Assembly: GCA_018402735.1 (NCBI GenBank) | Contig: JAGYIF010000004.1 | Coordinates: 1-37,668 of the forward strand | Length of the DNA stretch: 37,668 nucleotides | Direction of reading: 5' to 3' | Source: Pelagibacteraceae bacterium | Lineage (GTDB): Bacteria > Pseudomonadota > Alphaproteobacteria > Pelagibacterales > Pelagibacteraceae | Shown: one piece after another, positions 6,863 through 15,704 of the stretch | Position numbering within the stretch: position 1 is the stretch's first letter | Layout: every line of letters starts with the position of its first letter | Notes under the pieces: generated by a model | Databases searched by the model: none | What the model saw: only the letters and a program-made list of their open reading frames with translations | Told to the model about the DNA's origin: nothing | Position numbers and translations under genes: made by a program

Positions 6863-8698
6863 ATGAAATATTTCACGCCATCACCCAAAAAAGGATCAGA
6901 AAGCAAGAGCAAACTCATCTCAAGAAGAGCATTTGTTTTAACTTCTTTTAAGTTTGTGTTTCTTGCAACGATTATTTCCAGATTATTTTATATGCAGGTT
7001 GTAAAGAAAGATGAATACACTATTCGTTCTGATAAAAATAGATTTCGCAGCTGGAAATTAACTCCTTCGCGCGGTGTGATCTTAGATAAACATGATCATG
7101 TGATTGCTGATAATTTTCAAGTGTATAAAATTGCTCTCATTCCAAAAGAAATTAAATCAATTAATAATTTTTTTTCATCTCTTTCAGAATTAATACCACT
7201 GAACCAGGATGAAATTGATTTGTATAAAAAAAAACTAGTTAAATTTAATAAATACCAACCATTTGTTTTAAATAAAAATTTAAACTGGAAAGAATTTTCT
7301 AAATTAAATTATAATATTCAAAATCTACAAGGCGCCCAACCTTTTATTTCATATGAGCGAACTTATAAGTACCCCTTTGAATTCTCACATATTATTGGTT
7401 ACGTCAGTGCCCCAGATAAAAATGATCTGAATAGATTAGATTCTAATTTTAGAGAAGTGCCAAATTTGAAAATAGGAAAATTTGGTTTAGAAAAAAATTT
7501 AGATGATCAATTATTAGGCAGTCCAGGTTCAGCAACGTATGAAGTAAATGTGTTTGGCAAAAGAATTAAGCAAGTTGTGCATGAAGAAGGTGTAAATGGT
7601 AATCCGATAAAAATCACCATAGATAAAGATATTCAAACTTTTGCCCACCATAGGTTAAAAAATAATCCAGGTTCGATTGTTGTTATGGATATGCAAGGTA
7701 AAGTATTATGCTGCGCATCGAGCCCCTCTTTTGATTCAAATAAATTTACCTACGGCATGAGTGAAGATGAATTTAAAGCATTAAATAAAGATGAACAAAA
7801 ACCTTTAATCAATAAAGCTTTAACTACTGCATATCCACCAGCATCCACAATAAAAATGCTAGTGGCTCTTTCTGCGTTAGAAAATAAAATTATTACCAAA
7901 GATTTTAAGCACACGTGTAAGGGCGATGTAGAATTATATGATCATAAATATCATTGCTGGAAAGAAAAAGGGCATGGCAGAATAGGTTTGCATGAAGCAA
8001 TTAAACAATCGTGCGATATTTATTTTTATGAAGTGGCAAGACTTCTTGGTATTAACCGTTTGCAAGAAACGGCAATGAAATTTGGTTTAGGCGAAAAAGT
8101 GTTTCAAAATTTTATTGAAGAAAAAGAAGGTTTAATTCCTTCTACAACTTGGAAAAGAAAAGTATTAGGAAAACCTTGGTTTTTAGGAGAAACTATGATC
8201 GCTGGAATTGGTCAGGGTTATATGAAATCAACTAATGTGCAGTTGTGCAAAATGATGGCGCAGTTTGCTAATGGTGGTTACAAAATTTCTCCATCCTTTA
8301 TAGAAAATGAACAAACTGTATTAACCGAAAAAATTGTTAATGATGATGAATATGTTGGGTTATTATTAAAAAGCTTAGATGCTGCAACTAATGAACCAGG
8401 AGGAACTTCCTATGCATCAAGAATTATTGGAGCTAGGCAGTTTGCTGGTAAAACCGGAACAGCCCAGGTGCGACGAATATCTCAATTAGAAAGAGATCAG
8501 GATATAAAAAATAAAGATCTGCCTTTAAAATATAGAGACCATTCTTTATTTGTTGGTTTTGGCCCAACCGACAAACCAAAATACGCTATCACTGTCATAA
8601 TTGATCATGGTGGATCTGGATCTGCAGTGGCAGCACCAATTGCTAGAGATGTTATGAAAAACATTTTTGAAAAAGATGCAAAAGTAAATAATGTTTAG
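6863..8698 (+). CDS. mrdA: Peptidoglycan transpeptidase, penicillin-binding protein 2
   Basis: A 611-residue class B penicillin-binding protein that crosslinks lateral-wall peptidoglycan in the periplasm as partner of RodA. One membrane anchor lies at about 27-45. The dimerisation/pedestal region contains RGVILDKHD (70-78). The transpeptidase domain carries the three active-site motifs: S328-T-I-K331, S383-C-D385 and K530-T-G532. SCD, not SxN, is normal for PBP2. Length is as expected (about 600-630). Its last 8 bases overlap mrdB. It is divergent from rpsU. Confidence 0.96.
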   Translation: MKYFTPSPKKGSESKSKLISRRAFVLTSFKFVFLATIISRLFYMQVVKKDEYTIRSDKNRFRSWKLTPSRGVILDKHDHVIADNFQVYKIALIPKEIKSINNFFSSLSELIPLNQDEIDLYKKKLVKFNKYQPFVLNKNLNWKEFSKLNYNIQNLQGAQPFISYERTYKYPFEFSHIIGYVSAPDKNDLNRLDSNFREVPNLKIGKFGLEKNLDDQLLGSPGSATYEVNVFGKRIKQVVHEEGVNGNPIKITIDKDIQTFAHHRLKNNPGSIVVMDMQGKVLCCASSPSFDSNKFTYGMSEDEFKALNKDEQKPLINKALTTAYPPASTIKMLVALSALENKIITKDFKHTCKGDVELYDHKYHCWKEKGHGRIGLHEAIKQSCDIYFYEVARLLGINRLQETAMKFGLGEKVFQNFIEEKEGLIPSTTWKRKVLGKPWFLGETMIAGIGQGYMKSTNVQLCKMMAQFANGGYKISPSFIENEQTVLTEKIVNDDEYVGLLLKSLDAATNEPGGTSYASRIIGARQFAGKTGTAQVRRISQLERDQDIKNKDLPLKYRDHSLFVGFGPTDKPKYAITVIIDHGGSGSAVAAPIARDVMKNIFEKDAKVNNV

Positions 8699-9809
8699 AA
8701 CAATTAAAAAATCAATAATTCAACAAGCTAAAGAAAAATTTTTTATGTTTGATTGGTTATTTTTTTCACTAGTTGTTTTGCTTATTTGTGTTGGTTTGCT
8801 GACTATTTATTCAGTGGATAGGGTAGATACTAATTATTTAGTTAAGCACTCTTTGCGAATAGCTGTTTCGGTTAGTCTATTTTTTATAGTAGCTTTCACC
8901 AACATAAAATTTTGGTATCGCTATGCTTATGTATTTTATTTTATTGTATTAGGACTTCTTCTTTATGTTAGTTTGTTTGGTTTTTCTGCATTAGGAGCTA
9001 AAAGATGGATCAATCTTTATTTTTTTAATATTCAGCCCTCCGAATTAATGAAAGTTGCGGTTATCCTTGCTCTTGCAAGGTATTATCAGTTTATCAAAAT
9101 TGAAGATATAGATCGTCTTTCTAATTTAATTATTCCTCTTTTTATTATTATTATTCCCTTTTTTCTGGTGGCGAACCAACCTGATCTAGGTACAGGAATA
9201 TTTATTTTAATTGTGAGTATAGGAATGTTATGGCTGGCAGGATTAAATTTAAAAATTTTTCTTACAGGACTAGTCTCATTGTTTGTTTTAGCACCGTTTG
9301 TTATTTCTTTTTTAAAACCTTATCAGCAAAAAAGAATATTAACATTTTTAAATCCAGAAAATGATCCTTTAGGATCAGGATATCAAATTATTCAATCAAA
9401 AATTGCCATTGGCTCAGCTGGCTTTTTTGGTAAAGGTTTTAAACAAGGAACACAAAGTAATTTAGAATTTCTTCCTGAAAAACATACGGATTTTATTTTT
9501 ACTGTTTTTGCCGAGCAGTTTGGGTTTCTTGGTTCTTTATTATTAATTTTTATTTTTTTTGGAATTATTTTAACTATTTTAACTATTTCATTACAATCTC
9601 AGAATAATTTTTCAAGACTAGTTTGTTTTGGAATAGGTTTTAATATTTTTGTGTATCTTGCTGTAAATCTTGGAATGGTAACGGGATTACTACCAGTGGT
9701 TGGTGTGCCACTACCTATTATTTCTTATGGTGGAACGGCAATGCTCACAACTATGTTTGCCCTTGGTATTGTGATGAGCGCAAAAATACATAAAGAATAT
9801 AAGCTCTAA
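8691..9809 (+). CDS. mrdB: Peptidoglycan glycosyltransferase RodA
   Basis: A 372-residue SEDS-family polytopic membrane protein with about ten helices, which polymerises lipid II during cell elongation. Family motifs include GAKRWI with QPSELMK (about residues 103-123), NQPDLGTG (near 161), HTDFIFTVFAEQFGFLG (near 257-273) and PIISYGGTAM near 341-350. It overlaps the end of mrdA by 8 bases, so the transpeptidase and glycosyltransferase are made together. MreBCD, their cytoskeletal partners, lie about 20 kb downstream at 28557-30931. Confidence 0.95.
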   Translation: MFRTIKKSIIQQAKEKFFMFDWLFFSLVVLLICVGLLTIYSVDRVDTNYLVKHSLRIAVSVSLFFIVAFTNIKFWYRYAYVFYFIVLGLLLYVSLFGFSALGAKRWINLYFFNIQPSELMKVAVILALARYYQFIKIEDIDRLSNLIIPLFIIIIPFFLVANQPDLGTGIFILIVSIGMLWLAGLNLKIFLTGLVSLFVLAPFVISFLKPYQQKRILTFLNPENDPLGSGYQIIQSKIAIGSAGFFGKGFKQGTQSNLEFLPEKHTDFIFTVFAEQFGFLGSLLLIFIFFGIILTILTISLQSQNNFSRLVCFGIGFNIFVYLAVNLGMVTGLLPVVGVPLPIISYGGTAMLTTMFALGIVMSAKIHKEYKL

Positions 9810-9813
9810 ATTC

Positions 9814-10713
9814 ATGCAACATCAAAATCAATTTAAGGCATATGTTATGCTGATTCTTTGTACTGCATTTTGGTCTGGAAATTTTATTGTGGGAAAAGTT
9901 GCAACTTTTTTTGAAATACCTCCAATTACACTTAATTTTTATAGATGGGTATTTGCCTGGATACTTTTAGCTCCTTTTACAATCAAAGAAGCTCTTAATC
10001 ATCTTGGAATTATTAAAAATAATATGATCGCTATAATGATTATGGCATTCACTAGCATTTCTGTTTTTAATTCTGTCGTTTATTATGCTCTTAATTATAC
10101 GCAGGCACTAAACGGGGTTTTGATGATTTCTACTATACCGGTACTAATTATTTGTCTTGGATCAATTTTTAAAACGGAAAAAGCAAGTATGTATCAGATA
10201 GTTGGAGTAACCACTTCCTTACTTGGCGTCATGATTATTATTACAAAAATGGATTTACAACGACTAATACACTTACAACTTAACAAGGGAGATTTGTGGA
10301 TGTTAGTTGCGATGTTATCTTGGGCTATTTATTCTATAATAATAAAAGAAAAAAAAATTAACCTTAGGCCATTTGTATTACTCGAAGTATTGATCACATT
10401 TGGCGTTATATTTTTATTACCATTTTATGTATGGGAACTTATGTCAGGCAAACATTTGCCGATTAATATGCCAGTCCTGTTAACGATTGCCTATGTTGTA
10501 TTATTTGCAGGTATTGGAGCTTATATTTTATGGAATGGGGCGGTGATGATTATTGGTGCAAATAGAGCAGGAACTTTTCTCCATCTAATGCCAGTATTTA
10601 GTTCAATAATGGCAATTACTTTACTCGGTGAGACTTTTGCAATGTTTCATATCGTTGGAGCTTTATTTATTATTTCAGGAATAATTTTATCCTCAAAAAA
10701 AAAACTATCATGA
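9814..10713 (+). CDS. EamA/DMT-family transporter
   Basis: A 299-residue polytopic membrane protein with about ten helices and the internal two-fold repeat of EamA domains. The first repeat opens with AFWSGNFIVGK near residues 18-28 and the second with LSWAIYSIIIKEKK near 168-181. Family members export amino acids or other small metabolites, but the substrate cannot be inferred. It begins 4 bases after mrdB and overlaps msrA by 4 bases, so it appears co-transcribed with them without obvious functional link. Confidence 0.88.
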   Translation: MQHQNQFKAYVMLILCTAFWSGNFIVGKVATFFEIPPITLNFYRWVFAWILLAPFTIKEALNHLGIIKNNMIAIMIMAFTSISVFNSVVYYALNYTQALNGVLMISTIPVLIICLGSIFKTEKASMYQIVGVTTSLLGVMIIITKMDLQRLIHLQLNKGDLWMLVAMLSWAIYSIIIKEKKINLRPFVLLEVLITFGVIFLLPFYVWELMSGKHLPINMPVLLTIAYVVLFAGIGAYILWNGAVMIIGANRAGTFLHLMPVFSSIMAITLLGETFAMFHIVGALFIISGIILSSKKKLS

Positions 10714-11285
10714 AACAATTTATTTTTATTTTAGCAATTCTATGTTTCACAAACCTGGCCAGAGCAGAAAATTTACAAAAAGTATATTTTGCTGGAGGTT
10801 GTTTTTGGTGCATGGAAGAAGCTTTTGACAAAGTTATGGGTGTTAAAAAAACCACCTCAGGTTATTCGGGTGGTCATATTAAAAATCCAACATACGAGCA
10901 AGTAGTAAATGAAAATACGGGTCATTTAGAAGTGGTGGAGATTGTGTACGATTCTGATGTTATTTCATACCCATCCATTATGGACATTTTTTTTAAAAAT
11001 ATAGACCCTTTTGATGCTGCAGGTCAGTTTTGCGACAAAGGCGAAAGTTATAGATCTGCAATTTTTTATCAAAATGAAACACAAAAAAAAATAGCAGAGC
11101 AAAGTATTGAACAAATAGAAAAAAAATTTGATAAAAAAACATTTATTTTATTAAAACCATTTCAAGAATTTTATGAAGCAGAAGAGTATCACCAAGACTA
11201 TTATCAAAATAATTTTTTGAAGTATCTTGCTTATAAAAAAGCTTGTCAAAGAGAAGAAATTTTAAATAATATTTGGAAAAAGTAA
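10710..11285 (+). CDS. msrA: Exported peptide-methionine (S)-S-oxide reductase
   Basis: A 191-residue MsrA that reduces methionine-S-sulfoxide in proteins. The N-terminus looks like a Sec signal peptide (about residues 1-19, cleaved after ARA), so it probably acts in the periplasm. The catalytic motif GCFWC is at 30-34 with C31 the nucleophile. Other conserved stretches are GYSGG and EYHQDYYQ. Possible resolving cysteines include C34 and the one in KKACQRE near the C-terminus. The start overlaps the EamA stop (ATGA). Reducing power could come through CcdA, encoded at 13629-14345. Confidence 0.93.
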   Translation: MKQFIFILAILCFTNLARAENLQKVYFAGGCFWCMEEAFDKVMGVKKTTSGYSGGHIKNPTYEQVVNENTGHLEVVEIVYDSDVISYPSIMDIFFKNIDPFDAAGQFCDKGESYRSAIFYQNETQKKIAEQSIEQIEKKFDKKTFILLKPFQEFYEAEEYHQDYYQNNFLKYLAYKKACQREEILNNIWKK

Positions 11286-11333
11286 CATTATTTTTTAGTA
11301 TTTATAAACTTAATTAATTGATAGATTTATAAG

Positions 11334-12626
11334 ATGTTTTTGCACACCAAGCTTGAATCTAGAATTAACCCAATCAAAATAGCATTTATCGGATGTGGAA
11401 AATTTATTTCAATGTTTTTGTCTCAATACAACCACCTTCAAAAAATAGAAATTGACTCAATTGTAGATCTTAATATCGATCAGGCAAAAAAAAATTGCTT
11501 AAAAAGTGGATTGAGCACACTCACAGTAGAAAAAATTAATTTCGTAAACTCGTTAGATAAAATTATCGATAGGGATATTGAGATATTTATAGAAGCCACT
11601 GGTAATCCTGTACTTGGAACCGTTCATGCTTCTAAGATTATTAAAAAAAATAAACATATCATTTTAGTCAATGTGGAAGCGGATGTAACCTGCGGTAAGT
11701 ATTTGGCTGACTTGGCCAAACAGCACAACGTCATCTGCTCGATGGCTTACGGTGATCAACCCTCGCTTATTGTGGAGCAAGTTGAGTGGGCAAGATTAAA
11801 TGGATTTTTTGTTACTTGCGCCGGCAAAGGAACTAAGTATCACCCAACATTTGAATACTCAACTCCAGATACGGTTTGGGATCATTACGGTTTAACAAAA
11901 GAAAAAGCAGAAATAGAATCTGGAATGAATCCTAAAATGTTCAATTCATTTACCTGTGGTGATAAAAGCGCAATTGAAATGGCAGCGGTTAGCAATGCTA
12001 CTAATTTAAAATGTCCAGAAGATGGCTTAACATTTCCGCCAGTTGGTGTTTATGATATTGCAAAAAAACTTATACCCCGTTCAGAAGGGGGGTTAATTGA
12101 TTATGAAGGACAGGTAGAAGTTCTATCGAGTATGGATAGAAATAAAAAAGATATCCCTAATGATTTACGATGGGGAGTATACATAGTGATCAAAGCGCAA
12201 AATTCTTATGTTAAAAGTTGTTTTAGTGATTATGGAATGGTTACGGATCAATCAGGAACCTATTCCGCTATTTGGAGACCGTATCATTATATAGGTTTAG
12301 AACTTGCCCAATCTATATATTCTATTGCTCTTGATGCTAAAGCTACTGGTTATACTAAATATTATAATGCCGATGTAGCTTCGGTTGCTAAAAAAAATTT
12401 AAAGCGTGGAGAGGTTTTAGATGGAGAGGGAGGTTTTTGTGCACGAGGCCGATTAGTGACATCTAAAATATCTAAGGAGAAAAAAATATTATCCCTTGGC
12501 TTGTCAGATGGAGCAATCTTAAACAAAGACATACAAAAAGATGAAATCATTTGTTTACAGGATGTTGAGCTCAATCTTCCAGAAGAAGTTATAAAAGCTA
12601 GACAATATCAATACAGCCTTCTTTAG
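11334..12626 (+). CDS. Homoserine-dehydrogenase-like oxidoreductase with C-terminal SAF domain (COG4091 type)
   Basis: A 430-residue protein with a Rossmann domain (IAFIGCGKF at about 16-24) followed by a catalytic region like homoserine dehydrogenase/Gfo-Idh and a C-terminal SAF-type segment (about residues 340-420: KRGEVLDGEGG, ARGRLV, ILNKDIQKDEII). This architecture is that of COG4091, whose reaction is not settled in general; related proteins handle sugar acids or amino-acid-like substrates. The TAG stop overlaps the GTG start of azlC by one base, so oxidoreductase and exporter are translationally coupled. A role in modifying or detoxifying the exported compound is inference. Confidence 0.75.
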   Translation: MFLHTKLESRINPIKIAFIGCGKFISMFLSQYNHLQKIEIDSIVDLNIDQAKKNCLKSGLSTLTVEKINFVNSLDKIIDRDIEIFIEATGNPVLGTVHASKIIKKNKHIILVNVEADVTCGKYLADLAKQHNVICSMAYGDQPSLIVEQVEWARLNGFFVTCAGKGTKYHPTFEYSTPDTVWDHYGLTKEKAEIESGMNPKMFNSFTCGDKSAIEMAAVSNATNLKCPEDGLTFPPVGVYDIAKKLIPRSEGGLIDYEGQVEVLSSMDRNKKDIPNDLRWGVYIVIKAQNSYVKSCFSDYGMVTDQSGTYSAIWRPYHYIGLELAQSIYSIALDAKATGYTKYYNADVASVAKKNLKRGEVLDGEGGFCARGRLVTSKISKEKKILSLGLSDGAILNKDIQKDEIICLQDVELNLPEEVIKARQYQYSLL

Positions 12627-13321
12627 TGAAAAAAATAACAGTATTTAAAAAAGGTTTTATGGATGTAATTCCTTTAACGATTCCAGTTATTCCTTTTGGA
12701 ATTATTTACGGTGTTGTTGGTGTTGAGCTTGGCCTAAGTCCATTGGTTACTTTTGCAATGTCTTTTCTAATATTTGCAGGATCATCACAAATTGCATTTG
12801 CCCAACTATATACCGCCGGAGCATCGCCATTAGTTATGATTAGTTCGGTGTTAGCGATTAATTCAAGACATTTTTTATATAGCGCAGTGTTAGCTCAATA
12901 TTTAAATAAACTGAATTTGTACTGGAAGATTCTCCTTAGTTATTTAATGACAGATCAAGCTTTTAGTGTGTCGTTATCCTATTTTAAAAAAAATCAAAAA
13001 AAAACTTTCTCTCATTACCACATGCTTGGCTCTGGTTTTACTCTTTGGTTGTTATGGCAAATATCAACTTTATTAGGAATTGTTTTGGGAAATGTTATTC
13101 CAGAGGCTCTAGGTTTAGAGTTTGCGATACCTCTAACGTTTCTTTCTTTAATTATTGCTGAATTAAAAAAATATGATCATTTACTTATTATTATAATTTC
13201 CGGAGCTATTTCACTTGTAACTTACAATTTTCCATTGAAAGTTTATATCATTTTATCTGCATTTGTTGGCCTGGTAGCTGCTTTTATTTTAACCACGAAA
13301 TATAAAGAAATATCAGAATGA
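12626..13321 (+). CDS. azlC: Branched-chain amino acid export protein, large subunit
   Basis: A 231-residue membrane protein of the AzlC family with about six helices. The N-terminus carries GFMDVIPLTIPVIPFGIIYG (residues 9-28) and AGSSQIAF (about 51-58), both characteristic. With AzlD it forms an exporter for branched-chain amino acids or analogues. The start codon is GTG, overlapping the preceding TAG. It overlaps azlD by 4 bases. The ilv-leu genes 10 kb away make the same class of compounds. Confidence 0.9.
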   Translation: MKKITVFKKGFMDVIPLTIPVIPFGIIYGVVGVELGLSPLVTFAMSFLIFAGSSQIAFAQLYTAGASPLVMISSVLAINSRHFLYSAVLAQYLNKLNLYWKILLSYLMTDQAFSVSLSYFKKNQKKTFSHYHMLGSGFTLWLLWQISTLLGIVLGNVIPEALGLEFAIPLTFLSLIIAELKKYDHLLIIIISGAISLVTYNFPLKVYIILSAFVGLVAAFILTTKYKEISE

Positions 13322-13632
13322 TTTGGTTTTGGATTTTAATAGCAGGACTAGTTACTTTTTTTACTAGATATTCAATGATTAGCTTTATTAATCCAGGATC
13401 TTTAAGTAATAAAACAAAAAAAATATTAACCTATGTTCCTTCAGCAGTATTTCCTGCAATTATTTTTCCAGCTGTTTTTTTGGATAAACAGGGACTGCTT
13501 GTTACTGTCGATAACCCACAAATCTGGGCTTTTGGTATTGCAATTATCGTAGGATATTATTCTAAAAATATTATTTTCATCATAACTTCTGGCTTAGTTA
13601 GTTTTTGGCTCTTTAGTTATTTTATGAATTAG
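13318..13632 (+). CDS. azlD: Branched-chain amino acid export protein, small subunit
   Basis: A 104-residue protein with four hydrophobic segments, matching AzlD in length. Features include TFFTRYSMI (near 14-22) and the VPSAVFPAIIFPAVF stretch (about 40-54), which are typical. Its ATG lies within the end of azlC (ATGA overlap). Its TAG stop interlocks with the TAA stop of convergent ccdA: the two genes share four bases (13629-13632). Confidence 0.9.
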   Translation: MIWFWILIAGLVTFFTRYSMISFINPGSLSNKTKKILTYVPSAVFPAIIFPAVFLDKQGLLVTVDNPQIWAFGIAIIVGYYSKNIIFIITSGLVSFWLFSYFMN

Positions 13633-14345
13633 CCAAGTTTTGCCAAAAAGGGAAAAAAATCTAGAATATAAAAGCCTAAAGTTTGTAATTTTGAAGTAAA
13701 GATTAAAACACCTGTAATGATTAATACCACTCCAGATATTTTTTGTATGGTCATAATAGATTTTCTAGCTTTTTTTGAAAAAAGTAAAAAGTTTCCCATA
13801 TAGTATCCCGCCAGCATAAATGGAACTCCAAGGCCAATAGAGTACACTAGTAATAAAAAAATTCCCTGACTTAGAGAATTTTCTAAAGAGGCCAAGGCTA
13901 AAATAGAACCAAGAATTGGACCAATACAAGGGGTCCAGCCAAAAGCAAATCCCATGCCCACCACAAAAGGAAAAGAAAAATTATTGGAATATTTGGAAAT
14001 ATAAAATCTGAACTCATTATTAAAAAAATTAAAATTAATAATACCGGTTAAATACAAGCCAAAAATAATGATTATAACAGCAATAATATTAGAAAAAATT
14101 TGTGATTTTGCTAAGAAAAAAGATCCAAAAAAAGTTGATGATGCTCCAAGTAAAATAAAAATAAAAGAAAAACCAAGCACAAATAGAGCTGATTTTTGCA
14201 AAATAAAATATTTAGATTTTTTTTGTAAATTTTCTAGATCTGTTCCGCAAATAAATGAAAGGTAACCTGGTATTAAAGGTAGAACGCAGGGAGACAAAAA
14301 GCTTATCATTCCCGCAAAGAAACTTAAGAAAAAAAGAGACATCAA
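13629..14345 (-). CDS. ccdA: Cytochrome c biogenesis/thiol-disulfide transmembrane protein CcdA
   Basis: A 238-residue protein with six helices that carries electrons from cytoplasmic thioredoxin to the periplasm. The two active cysteines are visible in SPCVLPLIPGYLSF (near residue 19) and GWTPCIGPILG (near 136-146). The reduced periplasmic targets would be cytochrome c maturation proteins or MsrA-type enzymes. On the minus strand it is the last gene of a three-gene group and starts with no gap after the grxC stop. Confidence 0.93.
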   Translation of the reverse strand: MMSLFFLSFFAGMISFLSPCVLPLIPGYLSFICGTDLENLQKKSKYFILQKSALFVLGFSFIFILLGASSTFFGSFFLAKSQIFSNIIAVIIIIFGLYLTGIINFNFFNNEFRFYISKYSNNFSFPFVVGMGFAFGWTPCIGPILGSILALASLENSLSQGIFLLLVYSIGLGVPFMLAGYYMGNFLLFSKKARKSIMTIQKISGVVLIITGVLIFTSKLQTLGFYILDFFPFLAKLG

Positions 14346-14603
14346 TTATATTCCAAGTAACTTATCTAATTTTCCTTCAGAATTTAATTGATGGATAGTG
14401 TCGCAATCGCCAATGTAGTTATTCTTATAAAAAATTTGCGGAACGGTTCTGGCTCCATTTGATTTATTTACCATTTCCTCAAATTGCTCAGGATTATTAT
14501 TTAGATTAATTTCATTAAACTTAATTTTTTTCATGGTTAGTAGCGATTTTGCTTTTACGCAATATGGACAGTAATCTTTAGTATAAATGGTAATGTTGCT
14601 CAT
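14346..14603 (-). CDS. grxC: Glutaredoxin 3
   Basis: An 85-residue dithiol glutaredoxin with active site C-P-Y-C (residues 12-15). The TVPQIF segment (near 54-59) and GDCDTIHQL (about 66-74) form the glutathione-binding face. It reduces disulfides and glutathione mixed disulfides in the cytoplasm. It lies between the SUMF1-like gene (6-base gap) and ccdA (no gap), making a small redox cluster. Confidence 0.95.
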   Translation of the reverse strand: MSNITIYTKDYCPYCVKAKSLLTMKKIKFNEINLNNNPEQFEEMVNKSNGARTVPQIFYKNNYIGDCDTIHQLNSEGKLDKLLGI

Positions 14604-14609
14604 TATAAT

Positions 14610-15299
14610 TTATTTATCAAAAGCACATCTAAAACCAACATAAATCGCATAAAAATTTGATGGTTTATACTGAGCTCCAGATTTTTTTGTTTTTCCAGAA
14701 TCGTACCACCAGGAAGCACCAGCTGTTAAAGAATCATTATTTTTTGTATCTGCAATCCATTCCCAAACATTACCTCCCATAGCAACTAATCCATTAATTC
14801 CCTCTGGCAATTTTGTTACATCAGCATGTTTGTTGAAGGCTAACAAATCTTGGGTATTCATATGTTCTGCTTTAGCTCCGCTTGGATAGGTGTAAATTTT
14901 GTTAGTTTCAAATTTTTTTGACGGAAGTAATTGTTGGTAAGCAGCTTTAGTCCACTCATCAAAAGTTGGAAGCCTTCCATTAATAGATTTGCAATATTGT
15001 TCAGCCTCAAATCTATTTATGTGCACCGCAGGTTCTAATAAACTTTCTGGAGTTGATCCATAAGGAGTTCTAAAGTTCCAGCCATTTCTTTTTTCCCAGC
15101 CAGCTCCCCATTCATAACCACCTCCATTTAGTTCCGCTAATGTTTTGTAATTATTAGTATCCGCGTATGCTTGGAATTCTTGAATCGTAATTTCGTATTT
15201 ATTTATTAAAAAATTTCCAATTTTTATCTTTGTATTTTCAAATGAATGTACACCTGTGGATAAAAAAAGAAGAAAATAAAAACTAAAAAATATTTTCAT
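14610..15299 (-). CDS. Exported SUMF1/FGE-fold protein lacking the catalytic cysteine pair
   Basis: A 229-residue protein with a hydrophobic N-terminus like a signal peptide (about 1-19). The fold signatures of formylglycine-generating-enzyme proteins are present: GGNVWEWIADT near 176-186, GGRLPTFDEWTKAAY-like segment (N-G-R-L-P-T near 108-113) and the terminal VGFRCAF. The cysteine pair that binds copper in true FGE (the CxxxxC region before GFRC) is absent. No sulfatase is encoded in the window. It is therefore unlikely to make formylglycine and more likely a non-catalytic or differently acting exported member of the superfamily. First gene of the grxC-ccdA group. Confidence 0.78.
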   Translation of the reverse strand: MKIFFSFYFLLFLSTGVHSFENTKIKIGNFLINKYEITIQEFQAYADTNNYKTLAELNGGGYEWGAGWEKRNGWNFRTPYGSTPESLLEPAVHINRFEAEQYCKSINGRLPTFDEWTKAAYQQLLPSKKFETNKIYTYPSGAKAEHMNTQDLLAFNKHADVTKLPEGINGLVAMGGNVWEWIADTKNNDSLTAGASWWYDSGKTKKSGAQYKPSNFYAIYVGFRCAFDK

Positions 15300-15313
15300 A
15301 TAGAATAAAATAT

Positions 15314-15685
15314 ATGAGCAATTTTACTAAAGTCAAAGAATTCATGGAAACATTTGGTCAAGAAGTAAAATCCAAAGCTGCTTTTCCAGATCCTAAAATA
15401 CAAACTCTTAGATATGATCTTATACGAGAGGAGCTGGATGAATTAAAAGTTGCTCTTGATCAAAAAAATTTAAAAGAGGTGGCGGATGCACTTACTGACA
15501 TTCTTTATGTCACTTATGGCGCGGGGCATGCATTTGGAATCGATTTAGATAAATGTTTTAATGAAGTTCAGCAGTCTAATATGAGCAAATTAGGAGAAGA
15601 CGGAAAGCCGATTTATAATGAGCATGGAAAAGTAATGAAAGGACCTAATTATTTTCAGCCCAATCTTCAAAAATTTATTGAATAA
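15314..15685 (+). CDS. MazG-like nucleoside triphosphate/phosphoribosyl-ATP-type pyrophosphohydrolase
   Basis: A 123-residue all-alpha NTP pyrophosphohydrolase. The metal-binding pattern is visible as REELDEL (about 37-43) followed by EVADALTDILY (about 54-64), giving the ExxE...ExxD arrangement. Such proteins clean up non-canonical nucleotides, but the substrate is not predictable. A C-terminal KxGxDGKPIYNEHGKVMKGPNY-like tail is typical of this subgroup. Its start is only 14 bases from the divergent SUMF1-like start. A TAGAAT box at 15301-15306 would put transcription nearly at the ATG. Confidence 0.82.
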   Translation: MSNFTKVKEFMETFGQEVKSKAAFPDPKIQTLRYDLIREELDELKVALDQKNLKEVADALTDILYVTYGAGHAFGIDLDKCFNEVQQSNMSKLGEDGKPIYNEHGKVMKGPNYFQPNLQKFIE

Positions 15686-15704
15686 ATAGTGTAAGAAACA
15701 ACTT

